Counted from the stretch's first letter, positions 11,755 to 23,786 are shown. The stretch is 64,000 nt of DNA from Paramecium sonneborni (GCA_905182985.1 CAJJDN010000021.1:248001-312000); one strand, 5' to 3'. Notes: generated from the letters alone by a model not told the origin. Numbers and translations are program-made.

Positions 11755-13843
11755 TCAAGCAAAATCATATTTGTGAAAAATCAATGTAAAATCATATTGC
11801 AAAAAGAAATATTTAGATAATTCATGTTTATAATCTTAATGTAAATGCATTATTTATTAAGAATGCACTAGCATTGAAGTGTCATCTCATAATTCCTGAA
11901 AATGTATTAAAATGAACTTACAACCAAAACTTGAATCAAATAACTATTTTAGTATTATTTTAAAAACAGAAAAAAAATTTATGATTCAAATATACTAATA
12001 AAACAAGTGCTGATCAGTTCATAAATACTCTAATTTTATTAAATCAACATTGCTCTATGCCAATTCTATTTCCAATTTTTGTGTTTCTGATTGATTTGGA
12101 TATATCTAATGGTAAAATTTGTATTTTAAAAATATGATCAGTTGATAATATAAAATATGCATAGAATTCTAATGGAATGTTTTTTAACTTCTTTGATTAG
12201 TAATGATAATAATGCACCTATAAATTGATGGAATCTTTGAATAAGCCGATTCTGATTTGATGGCATGTATATTAAAATAAATTTCATAACATTTTTTGTT
12301 TCATTATAATCAGAAATCGAAGTAACACCTCATATAAGCATATGTTTGCTGCGATAGAAAAAAGTGCAAGATGGAATCCAGTTTATTCATTTGATGAAGA
12401 GAAAAAGACTGTTTCTATAATGAATTTATGTCATTATGTATTGGGAAGCTTAAATCGATTAATAGCCAGTAATTCTTAATAATCAAGTTTAAAAAATTTT
12501 ACCTAGAATGCAGAAACTAATTAATGTTTAAAATGCCATGAATCTACAACATCACCCCATTGAACCCACTAAAACTATGAACAAAAGCTAAGATACATTT
12601 TCAATATTAATTCTCTTTTCTTTTTTAATTTTTTTGTTATGAATTCATAGTTTTTATTAAAAATAAGACAACCACTAAATATTATTTCATGTTAAAATTT
12701 CTTATATATATAGTAGTCATTTTTTTGCTCGTTTGAGAGTTCCTCTTTTCTTATTTTATGATTTTCCACATTTTGATGTCATTTCCTTAATAAAATCTNT
12801 CAAGCAAAATCATATTTGTGAAAAATCAATGTAAAATCATATTGCAAAAAGAAATATTTAGATAATTCATGTTTATAATCTTAATGTAAATGCATTATTT
12901 ATTAAGAATGCACTAGCATTGAAGTGTCATCTCATAATTCCTGAAAATGTATTAAAATGAACTTACAACCAAAACTTGAATCAAATAACTATTTTAGTAT
13001 TATTTTAAAAACAGAAAAAAAATTTATGATTCAAATATACTAATAAAACAAGTGCTGATCAGTTCATAAATACTCTAATTTTATTAAATCAACATTGCTC
13101 TATGCCAATTCTATTTCCAATTTTTGTGTTTCTGATTGATTTGGATATATCTAATGGTAAAATTTGTATTTTAAAAATATGATCAGTTGATAATATAAAA
13201 TATGCATAGAATTCTAATGGAATGTTTTTTAACTTCTTTGATTAGTAATGATAATAATGCACCTATAAATTGATGGAATCTTTGAATAAGCCGATTCTGA
13301 TTTGATGGCATGTATATTAAAATAAATTTCATAACATTTTTTGTTTCATTATAATCAGAAATCGAAGTAACACCTCATATAAGCATATGTTTGCTGCGAT
13401 AGAAAAAAGTGCAAGATGGAATCCAGTTTATTCATTTGATGAAGAGAAAAAGACTGTTTCTATAATGAATTTATGTCATTATGTATTGGGAAGCTTAAAT
13501 CGATTAATAGCCAGTAATTCTTAATAATCAAGTTTAAAAAATTTTACCTAGAATGCAGAAACTAATTAATGTTTAAAATGCCATGAATCTACAACATCAC
13601 CCCATTGAACCCACTAAAACTATGAACAAAAGCTAAGATACATTTTCAATATTAATTCTCTTTTCTTTTTTAATTTTTTTGTTATGAATTCATAGTTTTT
13701 ATTAAAAATAAGACAACCACTAAATATTATTTCATGTTAAAATTTCTTATATATATAGTAGTCATTTTTTTGCTCGTTTGAGAGTTCCTCTTTTCTTATT
13801 TTATGATTTTCCACATTTTGATGTCATTTCCTTAATAAAATCT
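11755..13843. repeat. Direct repeat of 1,044 bp across a single N (assembly joint 1)
   Basis: Bases 11755-12798 recur as 12800-13843, separated by one N at 12799. I compared the starts, ends and many internal lines and found no difference. Copy 1 ends inside the 3' part of the protein kinase gene, while copy 2 runs on into the intact gene. A single N plus an identical overlap is what an unmerged contig overlap looks like, so only one copy is probably real. Confidence 0.9.
12342..12563 (+). pseudogene. Short open frame, probably an exon or relic; recurs at 13387-13608
   Basis: From ATG 12342 to TGA 12561-12563 there are 73 codons with good coding composition, including AIEKSARWNPVYSFDEEKK and a closing CLKCHESTTSPH. 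The upstream sequence in all frames is broken by TGA, and I could not find an exon chain that extends it. I do not recognise the protein. It lies inside assembly repeat 1, so the second copy adds no evidence. It may be the last exon of a gene whose 5' part has decayed. Confidence 0.3.
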
Positions 13844-15126
13844 CCTTTAAAATAGTTTTTAAAGTATGGGTGACAAAGACATTCATAAGCACTGGGCCGA
13901 TTATGTGATTCTTTCTGTAACATTTTAGTGAGTAAATCATATGCTTGAGGATTATTCTGCTTAGTTGTTTCTAAATGGGCTTCATTGTAGTTGCCCCTCA
14001 TATTAAGTTTGATTAGATCAGAAATATTCTAAGAATTTCCATAAGGATTTTTCAATGTTAAACTAAGGTATTTTAAAGTATTACATATTATAGAAAACGA
14101 TGCCTGAGCTATAAATATCAATTTTTTCATCATATATACATTCTTAACTAAATACTTCAGGGGCTGTATATCCAGGAGTACCACATCTAAAATTTCTAAT
14201 AAATATAAACCTTGGATTGATGTATTGAATTTAAGATTTTTTACATGATAAACCAAAATCAGCTATTTTTAAAGTTTCTACATTCGAAGAGTCTTTAAAT
14301 AAAATATTCTAAAGTTTGATGTCCCTATGTACAATTTCCAAATCATGGAGATGTTTCAAACCTATAATCCTTTAAATATGTTATTTTACCAGAAAGTAGA
14401 TTGAACATTAAACATGGGACATCAATTTGGATACTTTTCTAATAAAGAAGCTTTAAAAGATCTCCTCCTTGACAATATTCTAAAATGATTGAGACTGACC
14501 TAAAATCTGTAATGATTTCTTCCAATAAAATAATATTTTTATGAGGTTCATCTTTTAACAGCCGTAACATATCTGCCTCTTATTTTAATTATGCCTATCA
14601 ATATTATGTTACAAAATTACCAGTCTGCTATGAGATTAGGGATCTTTTAATAAAAAACTTGCTTTCTTTTCAACAGAAATCTTAGATGATGTTTAAATAA
14701 GTTCTATTGATAAAAATTCTTCCTTACTTATTCCAAAAGTCAATTTTCCTAAAACAACATAACTTGAAGAAATCATGAAAATTTGCCTTCCTCTCATTTG
14801 TAATTTTAACTATTCAATATCTTTCAAACCTACAAGAAAGGTAACTTTAATTTTTGTTTCAGGATTATCGAGATCGAAAGTTCCAAGCTGTTAATCTATA
14901 CTTATATATTTATATTACCTTCATTGATCTCTCTTCCAAAGCAGAGAATAGTATCCATAGAGTTTGAAGGTAAATAAACCATTTACTAATTTCCATTTTT
15001 TGACTTAAATAATAACTTTAACAAAAGTACCACAATAAGTAGAGCACCAGATTAAGTTGTAATGATAACTTCTTATAGTTATCCATCAATATTTTTAAAA
15101 AGAGCAGAACAAGTAAAATGGGACAT
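13762..15126 (-). CDS. Protein kinase with divergent N-terminal domain
   Basis: Five exons (15126-14919, 14895-14621, 14594-14390, 14361-14085, 14062-13762) give 421 aa. The first 130 residues are not recognised. The catalytic domain shows a poor Gly loop (LGKLTFGISKEEF), a likely active Lys in KISVEKKASF, the catalytic loop IVHRDIKLQNIL, ADFGLSC, and CGTPGYTAPEVF instead of a long T-loop. It finishes with ESHNRPSAYECLCHPYF and a Lys-rich tail. It is probably an active Ser/Thr kinase, since HRD, DFG and APE are intact. A 24-nt stretch that keeps the frame and ends in TAG, just before CGTPGY, may be a further intron. The 3' 80 bp also occur in copy 1 of assembly repeat 1. Confidence 0.85.
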
Positions 15127-15409
15127 TATGAATTTTAGACGAGTAAATTATTAGATTACTAGATAGTTTATAAATATTCAAACTCTTTCCTAAAGGGGGG
15201 TGATTAATTTAATACATACCCCCTAAGAATTGTTTTGAGCGAAATTTTATAAATAAGAAAGTATTTGGAACTATTTCTTGAATTTTAATTATAAATCAAG
15301 ATTTTTTTATATTCTAATATATAATTTTATAAAAATCTTATTTCATTATTTTCTTAATATATAATTTATATAATAAGAATTCAAATAAAAATTATAATAA
15401 GATATCTTT

Positions 15410-16273
15410 TCAAATTTATACCATAAGTAATATTATTATTAATATCAATGTTAAAATGTAACTTTCAGCACATTCAATGCATCTAGCTTAGATAGAATTC
15501 CAAACATAAGTATTAAGTGTAATGTTCAAACATTACTCTGGGGCTAAATCTGTTATGTCAAAGTCAATGCATTTCTAATTGTTCCATAAACAATTAGTAA
15601 CTTCACTGAAATCAAAATTGAAATAAAAATGGCATTCAGGTTCTGTTTCAAATTAATCACAAGATAAATCAATACATTCTTGAGTTTATTCATCCCATTT
15701 ACATGAGGTTTATTTACAATATTCTTGATTAGTTTAAGAAGCATCAGCGCAACTTTTAATACTTTAGGAAGTACAATTCAAATTTGTAGTATTCCAAACA
15801 CAATAATCACCATCTTTTTATATACCTATACATTCCTCATCACTTATTAAATTATCACATATGATTTCTTCATTTTCATCTTCATCTTCTAAATTTTGAT
15901 CTGCGCAAGTGTAAAGCCCATTTGCAGTCACACCACCATCAACACAGAACCATTTTTCAAAACATTCTTGAGGTTGGGAAACTAGATAGTCAGAGCAAGC
16001 TGTAAACTTTTAACATTTACCCTAATTCCAGGCACATTTATATGAATTTGGTAATATACGATCACACTAATCTTGATCAGTTGCATCTGTACAATTCAGC
16101 TTTTAACATGATCCTTCAAACCATTTACAAAATAAGGATTCATTACAAACTTCTTCTTATGGAATGTCTAAACATTAGCATGTAGTTTAATCAACCTTGA
16201 TTGTAAATTGTATTGCTTTAACTATTAAGAGAATCAAAATAAACATAATAATTATATTATGTATAATTTTCAT
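15410..16273 (-). CDS. Cys-rich type I membrane protein
   Basis: A single exon of 287 aa. It opens with a hydrophobic signal sequence (MKIIHNIIIMFILILLIVKA), followed by about 230 residues with repeated units of the form C-x(6-9)-C-x-W-x(5-8)-C (for example LFCKWFEGSC, YKCAWNQGKC, SCKWDEQTQEC). An acidic linker (LEDEDENEEII) sits in the middle. It ends in a hydrophobic stretch (YILTLILIIILLMVQI) that could be a membrane anchor or GPI signal. Such Cys/Trp repeats are common in ciliate surface proteins. I infer an extracellular, disulfide-bonded protein and assign no function. Confidence 0.8.
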
Positions 16274-16456
16274 TTTGTAGTCAATCCAAAAGAAAAAATA
16301 CACTTTTAGAACTAAAAAGCATAGATTCAAATTCAAAATATCACTAGACGTCATTTAGCTTTTAAAGTATTCTATGTTTTAATTATAGTAATTTAGATAA
16401 GAACAACAAACAATTAAGATTTTAAAGTGATTGGAAATAAAGGCATCATCAATCCA

Positions 16457-16871
16457 ATGTCTACAAATATAATTCAAATCCTCAGCAATAAAGAAGTTGT
16501 GTTTAACAATATTCTAGAATATTATGAAAGCAAAATTTTAGATTATGACAGTGATAATCAATCCCAACGATAATATTGATACCGCTTTTGCGAAAGCTAA
16601 TTCAGAATAAATTTAGATTCAGACATTGAAAACTAAGTCCACATTTGGAGACGACACTTAATCTTTAATATCAGAGACATCATTTTTGAGATTTACAGCA
16701 ATTCCTAAATAAATTCTTCCTATTACTTCAATTAATGATAATTTAATAGCTCCAATTAACAAGAAGGAAGAATTCTAGCCAACTATTTTTCATTTATTAT
16801 TTGTTGGTGCTGCATGTCTATTAATTGGCTACTATACTCATATGTTTAAAAGTAGTAGCAAGAATTGCTGA
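16457..16871 (+). CDS. Small protein with C-terminal membrane anchor
   Basis: The certain part is the frame 16524-16871 (115 aa from ATG 16524), whose end carries a hydrophobic segment (FHLLFVGAACLLIGYY) followed by a short polar tail. That is the layout of a tail-anchored protein. An upstream ATG at 16457 joins in frame if the 22 nt from GTTGTG to TCTAG (about 16496-16517) are an intron, adding MSTNIIQILSNKE. I prefer this start, but it depends on an unusual GTT donor. The cytosolic part is Ser/Thr/Gln-rich and not recognised. Confidence 0.55.
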
Positions 16872-17000
16872 TAATGTTATGATTTACAATATTTGCATAA
16901 TAATAGTGAAACATAATGTTGAAAATAAACAATTATTTTATATAAAAATTAAATGCAATAACGAAATGATTAATTGATAGGACAATAGGTACAATAAAAT

Positions 17001-18361
17001 ATGAATATGAATCCAACGATTGCATCACTCAGTATACCAGATGATAAACCTCTAAGTCCGATTAGTGTTGTAAAGCCATAACAAAATATCCATATTTATA
17101 ATAAGGAATATGAGTATAGATTTATTAACTAAAAATAACTAGAGGTAAGATTGAAATGTTGAAGAGACTAACCAATTATTTTGAATAGGATTATCCAAAC
17201 GGAACATTTTATGGTTAAATGCTGAATGGCAAAAAACATGGATAAGGTGAATAAATTTATTTACTTACTAAGGTTTAATGTTATTGTAGGGTAGAGTTTG
17301 TGAAGGAGTTTGGTAAAATGATAGAAAACATGGGCATTGCAAAGAGATCTTTGAAACAGGTGAGAGATTTGAAGGAGAATATTAGAATGGAAAACCATAA
17401 GGTAGGGGAGTTTATACAAGAAATAATGAGAGTTATGAAGGACAGTGGGTGAATGGATTTAAACATGGACATGGAGTTTGGAAAATGGAAAATGATTTTT
17501 ATGAAGGAGAATGGAAATTTGGAAAAATTGATGGGTATGGAGTTTATATTTAGAATAATAACAAATATACTGGAAGTTTTAGGAATAATTTGAAACATGG
17601 ACATGGGATAGAGAACTTTGCTAATGGAGATTTATATAACGGTCAATTTTGCAATGGAAAACCTGAAGGTTAAGGTACATATATATGGAATAATGGAGCT
17701 GAATATAGAGGTTATTGAAATTAAAATATTTGTAGGAATGTTTAAGAATGGAGTTAGACATGGTAAAGGAGTATGGAATAAATGGGATCCATTAAAAGAA
17801 GGTCATTATCGTTATGAAGGTATGTTTGAGAATGATAAAAAACATGGATAAGGAGTATTTACATGGCCATCAGGAAATTATTATGTTGGTGCTTTTGTTA
17901 ATGATTATAGACATGGTTATGGGGAAATGTTCTGGAAGGATCAATATTATAAGGGTTATTGGGAAAGAGGTATGTAACATGGAGATGGAGAATTGTGTAA
18001 GAATGGAGTGGTTAAAAAAGGAAAATTTGAAAATAATGTATTAACAAATCATAGAAGTAATAGTATGTGGGAATCTGGTGAAAGTAATTTCAAATTATCT
18101 AATAATTTAAATTAAACCTTCTCGCATGGTTTATCTTAACGCAGCAGATATATGCCTGCAATTGGACGCAAACCTAAATTAATTATAAAAAAGGGAGATA
18201 AAACTGTTATCTTAGACTCTCTCATTATAACAGATATTCCTATTGAAAATGATCCTGATTTCTTAACTATTTGTCCTGAACCTGTTTAATAAAAAAAATT
18301 TAAACCAAAAATGAATTGTAGTTAGCTCTTAAAATAACATTTTAGTACTCTGAGAAAATGA
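17001..18361 (+). CDS. MORN-repeat protein
   Basis: Four exons (17001-17113, 17143-17272, 17290-17710, 17736-18361) give 429 aa. About a dozen MORN units (Y-x-G-x-[FW]-x-x-x-x-x-G-x-G) fill residues 60 to 330, for example YEGQWVNGFKHGHGVW and YEGEWKFGKIDGYGVY. A Lys-rich C-terminal tail follows. MORN proteins act at membranes, basal bodies and ciliary structures in protists. The second intron, needed to join TK to GRVCEGVW, would be only 17 nt (GTTTAATGTTATTGTAG); the third has a GTT donor. The repeats make the overall frame very secure. Confidence 0.9.
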
Positions 18362-19299
18362 TTTTTTGAATTTATTTTTTTTGATAATAAATCAGTATTT
18401 ATTCTATCTTATACAGAGTTATTACTTTTATTAGTTAAAAATAATAACAGAGAAATCAAATAAATAGCTAGAAATATTAAGTTATAATTAAATATGACAA
18501 GCTTCTCAATCCATTACATTCTTTAAAATGGAAATAAACATATTTAATAAATCAATCTCAACTTACACTCAATCCTATCAATATTATTAAAATTAAAATA
18601 AATTCTACCTTTTCAGCTTTTCCTTAAAGCTGCCTCATGCTCCATAATAAACTGTAATTCTACCATTCTATCTAGAAATATTAATGTACTATTTGTAGAT
18701 GGATATTGAAAATAAATATAACTCTGCTACTAATGACCAATAACTCGTCACTTTGCATTTTTCTCCATCTCATAATTAAAGTTGAATAGTTTTGCAATAA
18801 CGATAATTTCTAAAAAAGCAAAATAATATTTCCCAAAAACAATTGTAAATTTCGCAAAAAAAATTGAGAATAAATAATTACTTTTACTTTCTAAATTTAA
18901 TTAAGATTGCTTTAAAAAGTCAATTTCTAATTTCTAATTCCTTATTCTTTTTTCATTTTAATATTTATTTTATATTTATTTTCAATCAAACTAAAAAAAA
19001 TTATTATTTTATGAATAACAATTATCAGTTTATGGGGATCTCTTATATTATTAAATAAATGAAAAATTTTTGTTTATTCCTGGTTTAAATCAATATTATA
19101 AGCCTAAATTTTAGCTTTAATATTATAAAAAACTATTAATATAGGATTTCAGATAGAACTTTCACAATCTCTCTTAATTATGGCCTTGATATTTACATAG
19201 TCACCTTAAATTCTTTCCAGATAATTTAAAAAAAAATAATTTTCCATTAATTTATTAAATATTTTTAATTTCCTTAAAAGGTAATTATATAAATAATTT
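18362..19299. other. A+T-rich stretch beside a retroelement
   Basis: No intact gene seen. It is probably the 3' remainder of the minus-strand retroelement plus the MORN gene 3' flank. Minus-strand reading frames are interrupted and match nothing I can name. Confidence 0.4.
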
Positions 19300-21300
19300 T
19301 TCCAAAAGTTTAACAGGTAATAGCTCATCCACTATTCTTAATATCTAACATATTAATTAAATATCAATTTTCATATAATGTTTAATTACTGATCCTCTTG
19401 TATTAAGTTATACTCCAAGATATTTGTGTTTTCCTTTAACAAACCATTTATTCTCTTTTTTGTTTACCAAATATTAACATATATTTATTTTCATATCATA
19501 TTATTCTAAGGTTTCTTTTAATTATTCAAAGAAATATAAGAATAACTAAATCATCAATATAAATTAAATTTATGTCTGTTTAAATTATTTTTCTACTTTT
19601 TTCTATTTTTTCACATTCATTTTTAATGCTAAGATTAATATTTTAGTTCTCCAATCTATTTGTAGATCAATAAAATATAGATTAAATTACATATGAGCTA
19701 ATAAGGAGCCTTAATGGACTCCGTTTTTTAAACAAACTTTATTTTCTTAGTAGGATCTCAATAATACATTTCATCATATAAAGTCATAAGAAAATTAGCT
19801 GCTTCTTTATCCATCCATTTTGTCCTATTTATGATTTCACATAATTTTTCTCTATTTTTAGTATTACAAGCAATAGATAAATCTATAAATATCATTTATT
19901 GATTTCGAGCTTTATAATTATAAGATATATAAGTCATTCTTTATCTCTTTAGAGGAAACATCACTGGAATGGTCTTTAACCTGCTTGTGGGCCTTCTTTT
20001 CTGGACCAACAGTAGTATCCTGGTATCCACCTTAAGAGCGTAAACATGGGGGAAGGATATGGAAATCCCCCATTAAGCATTTAGGTTCCTCAGGCTTGCC
20101 ATTATCAGTCTCTAGGAGATCATCTAGGGACTATATACTCCATGACCTGGTTTCACTATGACATCATGTTAAGCTGACGACGCACCTTTTTTCCAGAGTA
20201 CTCGTGATACCCATAAGCGAAGGATTGAGGCCAATTAGAGACCTGTATACTCTTCCAACGTAAGACGGGCCGCGAGTAGGGATTTTAAGACGAATAGGCA
20301 GTGGGTGTCCTCCTATTGTACCCTTTATCCCCCACTCATAACTTTCTAACTTCCCTGCCTACTTGGCACAAACGGCAGAGGAAGGAATGGTATAATTGTT
20401 CTTTTTTTCTTGTCCAGCGCATTGATTGTAACATAAATAAGCTGGGGGAGGTAGAAAGAAAATTTTTCATTCAAAAATTTTTTTGGAGATTTATTTTTTG
20501 CAAATTCAGTCATCCATCACAAGTTTATTTAAGTGCCTAAAGAATTTACAGAACCAAATTAATCTCTTTCTATATCCTATATTATCTAATTTAATTCAAT
20601 CAAAATAAACTGCCTTCTTATATATTTTTTATCAACTCCCTAAAAGTTGTTCCTATATATTTTTAACCCATTCCTTATTCCTTATTTTATTATCCCCTTT
20701 TATATACTTAATTTTAGTTTCTTAATCGAATCTTGATTTTGATAAAGATAAACAATTAGTTGTTTCAAACAAAATAATTTAATTTTAATAGTCTATTCCT
20801 ATTTCTTGTATATCTTTTTTAAAATAGTAATTCTCCTTATATGTTTAAAAATTAGTCTAACGCACAGCTTTTTATTTTTTTATCACTTGTTTCAATTAAA
20901 CCATCAATGAAAAAGCACTAGATATTTATTTATCCTTATTTTTATCTTCCAAGTTTTTCTGTTTCTTTTACAAAATGGTAATATAATTTAGGTTCATAAA
21001 ATCTTTTCTCCTCTATCTATGTTTAAATTTCTAAAACCAACTCTTAATATTAAGGAATTTAAAAATTTCCTACTTATAGTTCCTTTGGTATATTACTATA
21101 AATATCTATTAAATCCTATGTTTTTTCTCTTTATTACGTATTAAAATTCATTTATTTACTTTTAATTAGAAAAGTAATAGTGTAATATATTCCTTTCTGG
21201 CATTTCTACCTTAATCTTAATTGGCCTATGATCTGAGGGGTTGTAATTCTTGTTATAAAAGAGAACTTTTTTCTTTTCAGATGGCCTAAAAATTGATAAA
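19300..21300 (-). mobile_element. Degenerate non-LTR (LINE-like) retrotransposon
   Basis: On the minus strand a reverse transcriptase core is readable in pieces. Motif A is at about 19,865-19,900 (IFIDLSIACNT), the B region at about 19,700-19,720 (NGVHQGSLLA) and the catalytic box at about 19,545-19,565 (IYIDDLVI). RGSVIKHYMKIDIQ lies further downstream. Upstream, at about 21,215-21,260, is the end of an APE-type endonuclease (NPSDHRPIKIKVEM). Endonuclease followed by RT is the order in LINE elements. Frame changes and TGAs break the reading, so it is inactive as it stands. Boundaries are not defined; I see no poly-A tail or target-site duplication. The G+C-rich island at 19,965-20,460 sits between the two domains. 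Confidence 0.75.
19965..20460. other. G+C-rich island inside the retroelement
   Basis: A hand count over about 19,980-20,400 gives roughly 45% G+C, against about 25-30% in the rest of the window, with sharp edges on both sides. One minus-strand frame stays open for about 90 codons, meets one TGA and continues for about 75 more. That is not significant when TGA is the only stop and the base mix is unusual. I do not recognise a protein, rRNA or tRNA in it. It could be a structured non-coding RNA gene, a part of the element with its own composition, or foreign or organellar DNA. Confidence 0.6.
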
Positions 21301-21461
21301 ATTAGCCTTATTCTACTAAAAAAGAGATTGAATTTATTTTAACTTAAGATAGAATGCTAAAAAAATAATTCTTTGGTTAACCTCAATTTTTAGTTTAAAA
21401 TTAATTAGCAATTTATTTTTATTTTTTAGAACAAATAATTTAAATTTTTGTTTTGCTTTCA

Positions 21462-21944
21462 ATGTCTTCTATAAATCCATCTTAATTGAGTCATTCATTT
21501 GCAAGATTCCCATTGCAAAGTTCAATAATGAGTGTTGAAGAATAGAGTCCACAATTTGCTGCTTAATTGGCTTAAAGCTAATTTTACATTTAAGAGGACT
21601 CCCGCTTTTTAGAAGAAGAGAATACTAAGCATTTGAATCAAATGATCTAATAACAATAAAAATAAATAGAATAATAAATAGGGCATAAAAGAATGAGTTC
21701 ATGGCAATAATAAAAATCACCTCAATAATAGTCCCAAAGTAAATCTCAATGCACATCACCTCTAAGATAATAATTTCGATAAGAAGAACCTCAAATATAT
21801 TATCATTAACCGTATTAACCTTGTCCTTGTGAATTAGAATAATTATGGGAAGAATTCTTATAAATGAGGATGATGTAGAGATAATTTAGGAGACAAACTT
21901 AGCAATGTTGTCATCACTAAAGAGGCCCTTTTATGCCTTATTGA
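21462..21944 (+). CDS. Gln-rich protein of unknown function
   Basis: A single exon of 160 aa (ATG 21462, TGA 21942-21944). Glutamine makes up about a quarter of the residues, mostly encoded by TAA/TAG, with Ser and Pro and runs such as QQQQKQIEQQ. The end is basic (QRQFRRQTQQCCHHQRGPF). No domain is recognised. It begins right after the retroelement remains and converges on the S28 peptidase gene, 47 bp apart. A (TA)n run of about 16 bases follows the stop. Confidence 0.65.
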
Positions 21945-21991
21945 CTACATTACTACAATGATATATATATATATATTTTTAGATATTATGT

Positions 21992-23453
21992 TCACTCAAT
22001 AATTTAGGCTTATTTTTCTTTGTATTCATTAATCCATTGTTAAAATGTAGCTAGAATTTCTTATCTTGCTTAAGTTAATTCAGGTGGATCTTGAGGAGAA
22101 GAGGCTTTAAGATCAACACAATGTGAGCAATCTTTACATTTGATGTATTTGACATCATAATCTTTTCCTTATTTCCATTTAGTAATTGAAGCATGTTACC
22201 AAGGATCATCTGATCCATTCGAAAAAATAAGATGATCTACATTGATATCAAGTCCACCGAAATATGCATTAGTTCTTTCTTCATCTGGAAAGATTGAGAT
22301 GCCATAGGAATATTCACATAATAATCTAAAGAAATCAAGAACCAATTATTAAGATCTTGTTGATTGTTCAGCATTTGGCTTTAAATTAATATTGCATTAT
22401 TTACATTTGCTGTTTAAAAGTAACCTACTTCAATACATGTTTAATAAGTCCATTATCTTGAACTCTTTGAGAAATCAATAGTAATATTCCTCAAGAATTC
22501 AGATCCGTAACTTTCTTGATCAACTGTTTCTTCTGCCATAAGAACTACTTCATCAAACCATTCTTATAGATCCTTTCCTTTTTCTAATCTCTCACACATT
22601 TTTGATCTTTCTCTACCTTAAACCATGCCAGCATAGATATCAGCAATCATTGATAAGAATTCAATATCTTCTAATTCTGAAGCATTAAATATTGATTTAA
22701 TTGTTGTAGGATCATTAAGCAAATCATCCTCAATCTTTTAATTTACTTATTAAATTCTATCTACACATCTAACATTATTAAAAATCTTAATACTCTTATG
22801 AACTTTCTAAAGCAGAAAGATATACTTGCATATCATATTCATGATAACAGGCAACAGCTCTCACAACTGCTGAAGAAGCCAAACCTCCTATTGTTAAATG
22901 AGGATATTTATATCTAAACCAAGCACTTAATGCTCCTGGGTATGAACCTCCAAGATGAATCCATGGAGTGTTTGGCTTTATATTAAAATTTCCTGAATTT
23001 TTCATACTTTATATAAAATATGCTATGTCATCTAAAGCTTAATGGATATTCAAATATTTTAAGTTTGGAGTACTCCAATCTTCAAATGGCTAAGATTCAC
23101 CAAAATATCTATGTTCTAAAACAAGTATTATTGCTTTTAATTATTATGCTGCATCAAATGTTAATCCTTGTCCAATCCCGTCGCCTATTATAATTTAATT
23201 ATGTTTTACATGTCCATTCACCACAAATGTACAATATAACTGCTTCTGGCTTGCCTCCTTAGACATAATTATCATATATGTGAAATCTTTGGCTAAATAC
23301 ATTTTTTGATGTTGGATCATTATGATCTAATTTCTAAATAAACCATTAGGTAGATTTAGCCTAAATAATCTCTTCTCTTTCAAATAAACCATTTCTTTTT
23401 GTAAGTCTTCCCAATGATGACATCACTAGAACTAAAAGGATGACGATTTTCAT
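21992..23453 (-). CDS. Serine carboxypeptidase family S28 (PRCP/DPP7-like)
   Basis: Four exons (23453-23210, 23184-22794, 22768-22405, 22378-21992) give 461 aa. It starts with a signal peptide ([15 protein letters not shown]). The nucleophile elbow [15 protein letters not shown] places Ser near residue 160. The catalytic Asp lies in [14 protein letters not shown] and the His in [13 protein letters not shown] near the end. LEHRYFGES and [10 protein letters not shown] are further family blocks. These enzymes cleave after proline (PRCP) or remove dipeptides (DPP7) in lysosomes or outside the cell. The third intron (22379-22404) ends in AAG; it is required to join QTAN to PNAEQSTRS. Confidence 0.93.
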
Positions 23454-23786
23454 TTAATATTTTAATTTATTAGATAATATAGAAATTGTATATAGACAAT
23501 TTAAGATATTATTAATGATTTAATCATTTACGAAATCTTATACATTTTACATACATGATCATAATTTATTTGATTTAAGATTGATAAAATTTTTAATTAT
23601 TACGATTTTTGCAAAAGCATATTAACAGTAGGATTTAAAATACTATAAATTATTTTGTATTAGTTAAAAAGTATTGATACATTATATTAGGAATTCCTTA
23701 AGAAAACAGAATTTGGTTGAAATATTTTAAGAAATTTTGATTATTCTTTTGGATTATTAATAGTTTATATATATTTAATTACTACT

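Noticed and set aside
17281..17604. 107-codon minus-strand ORF
   Set aside because: It is the reverse complement of the MORN repeats, whose G-x-G periodicity keeps the opposite strand open.
20301..20540. 79-codon plus-strand ORF in the G+C-rich island
   Set aside because: Composition-driven open frame with no family features; TGA is rare by chance in this segment, and the other strand stays open even longer.
21960..21978. TA-dinucleotide run as a functional element
   Set aside because: A short (TA)n run in an A+T-rich 3' flank is expected by chance; no gene or boundary depends on it.
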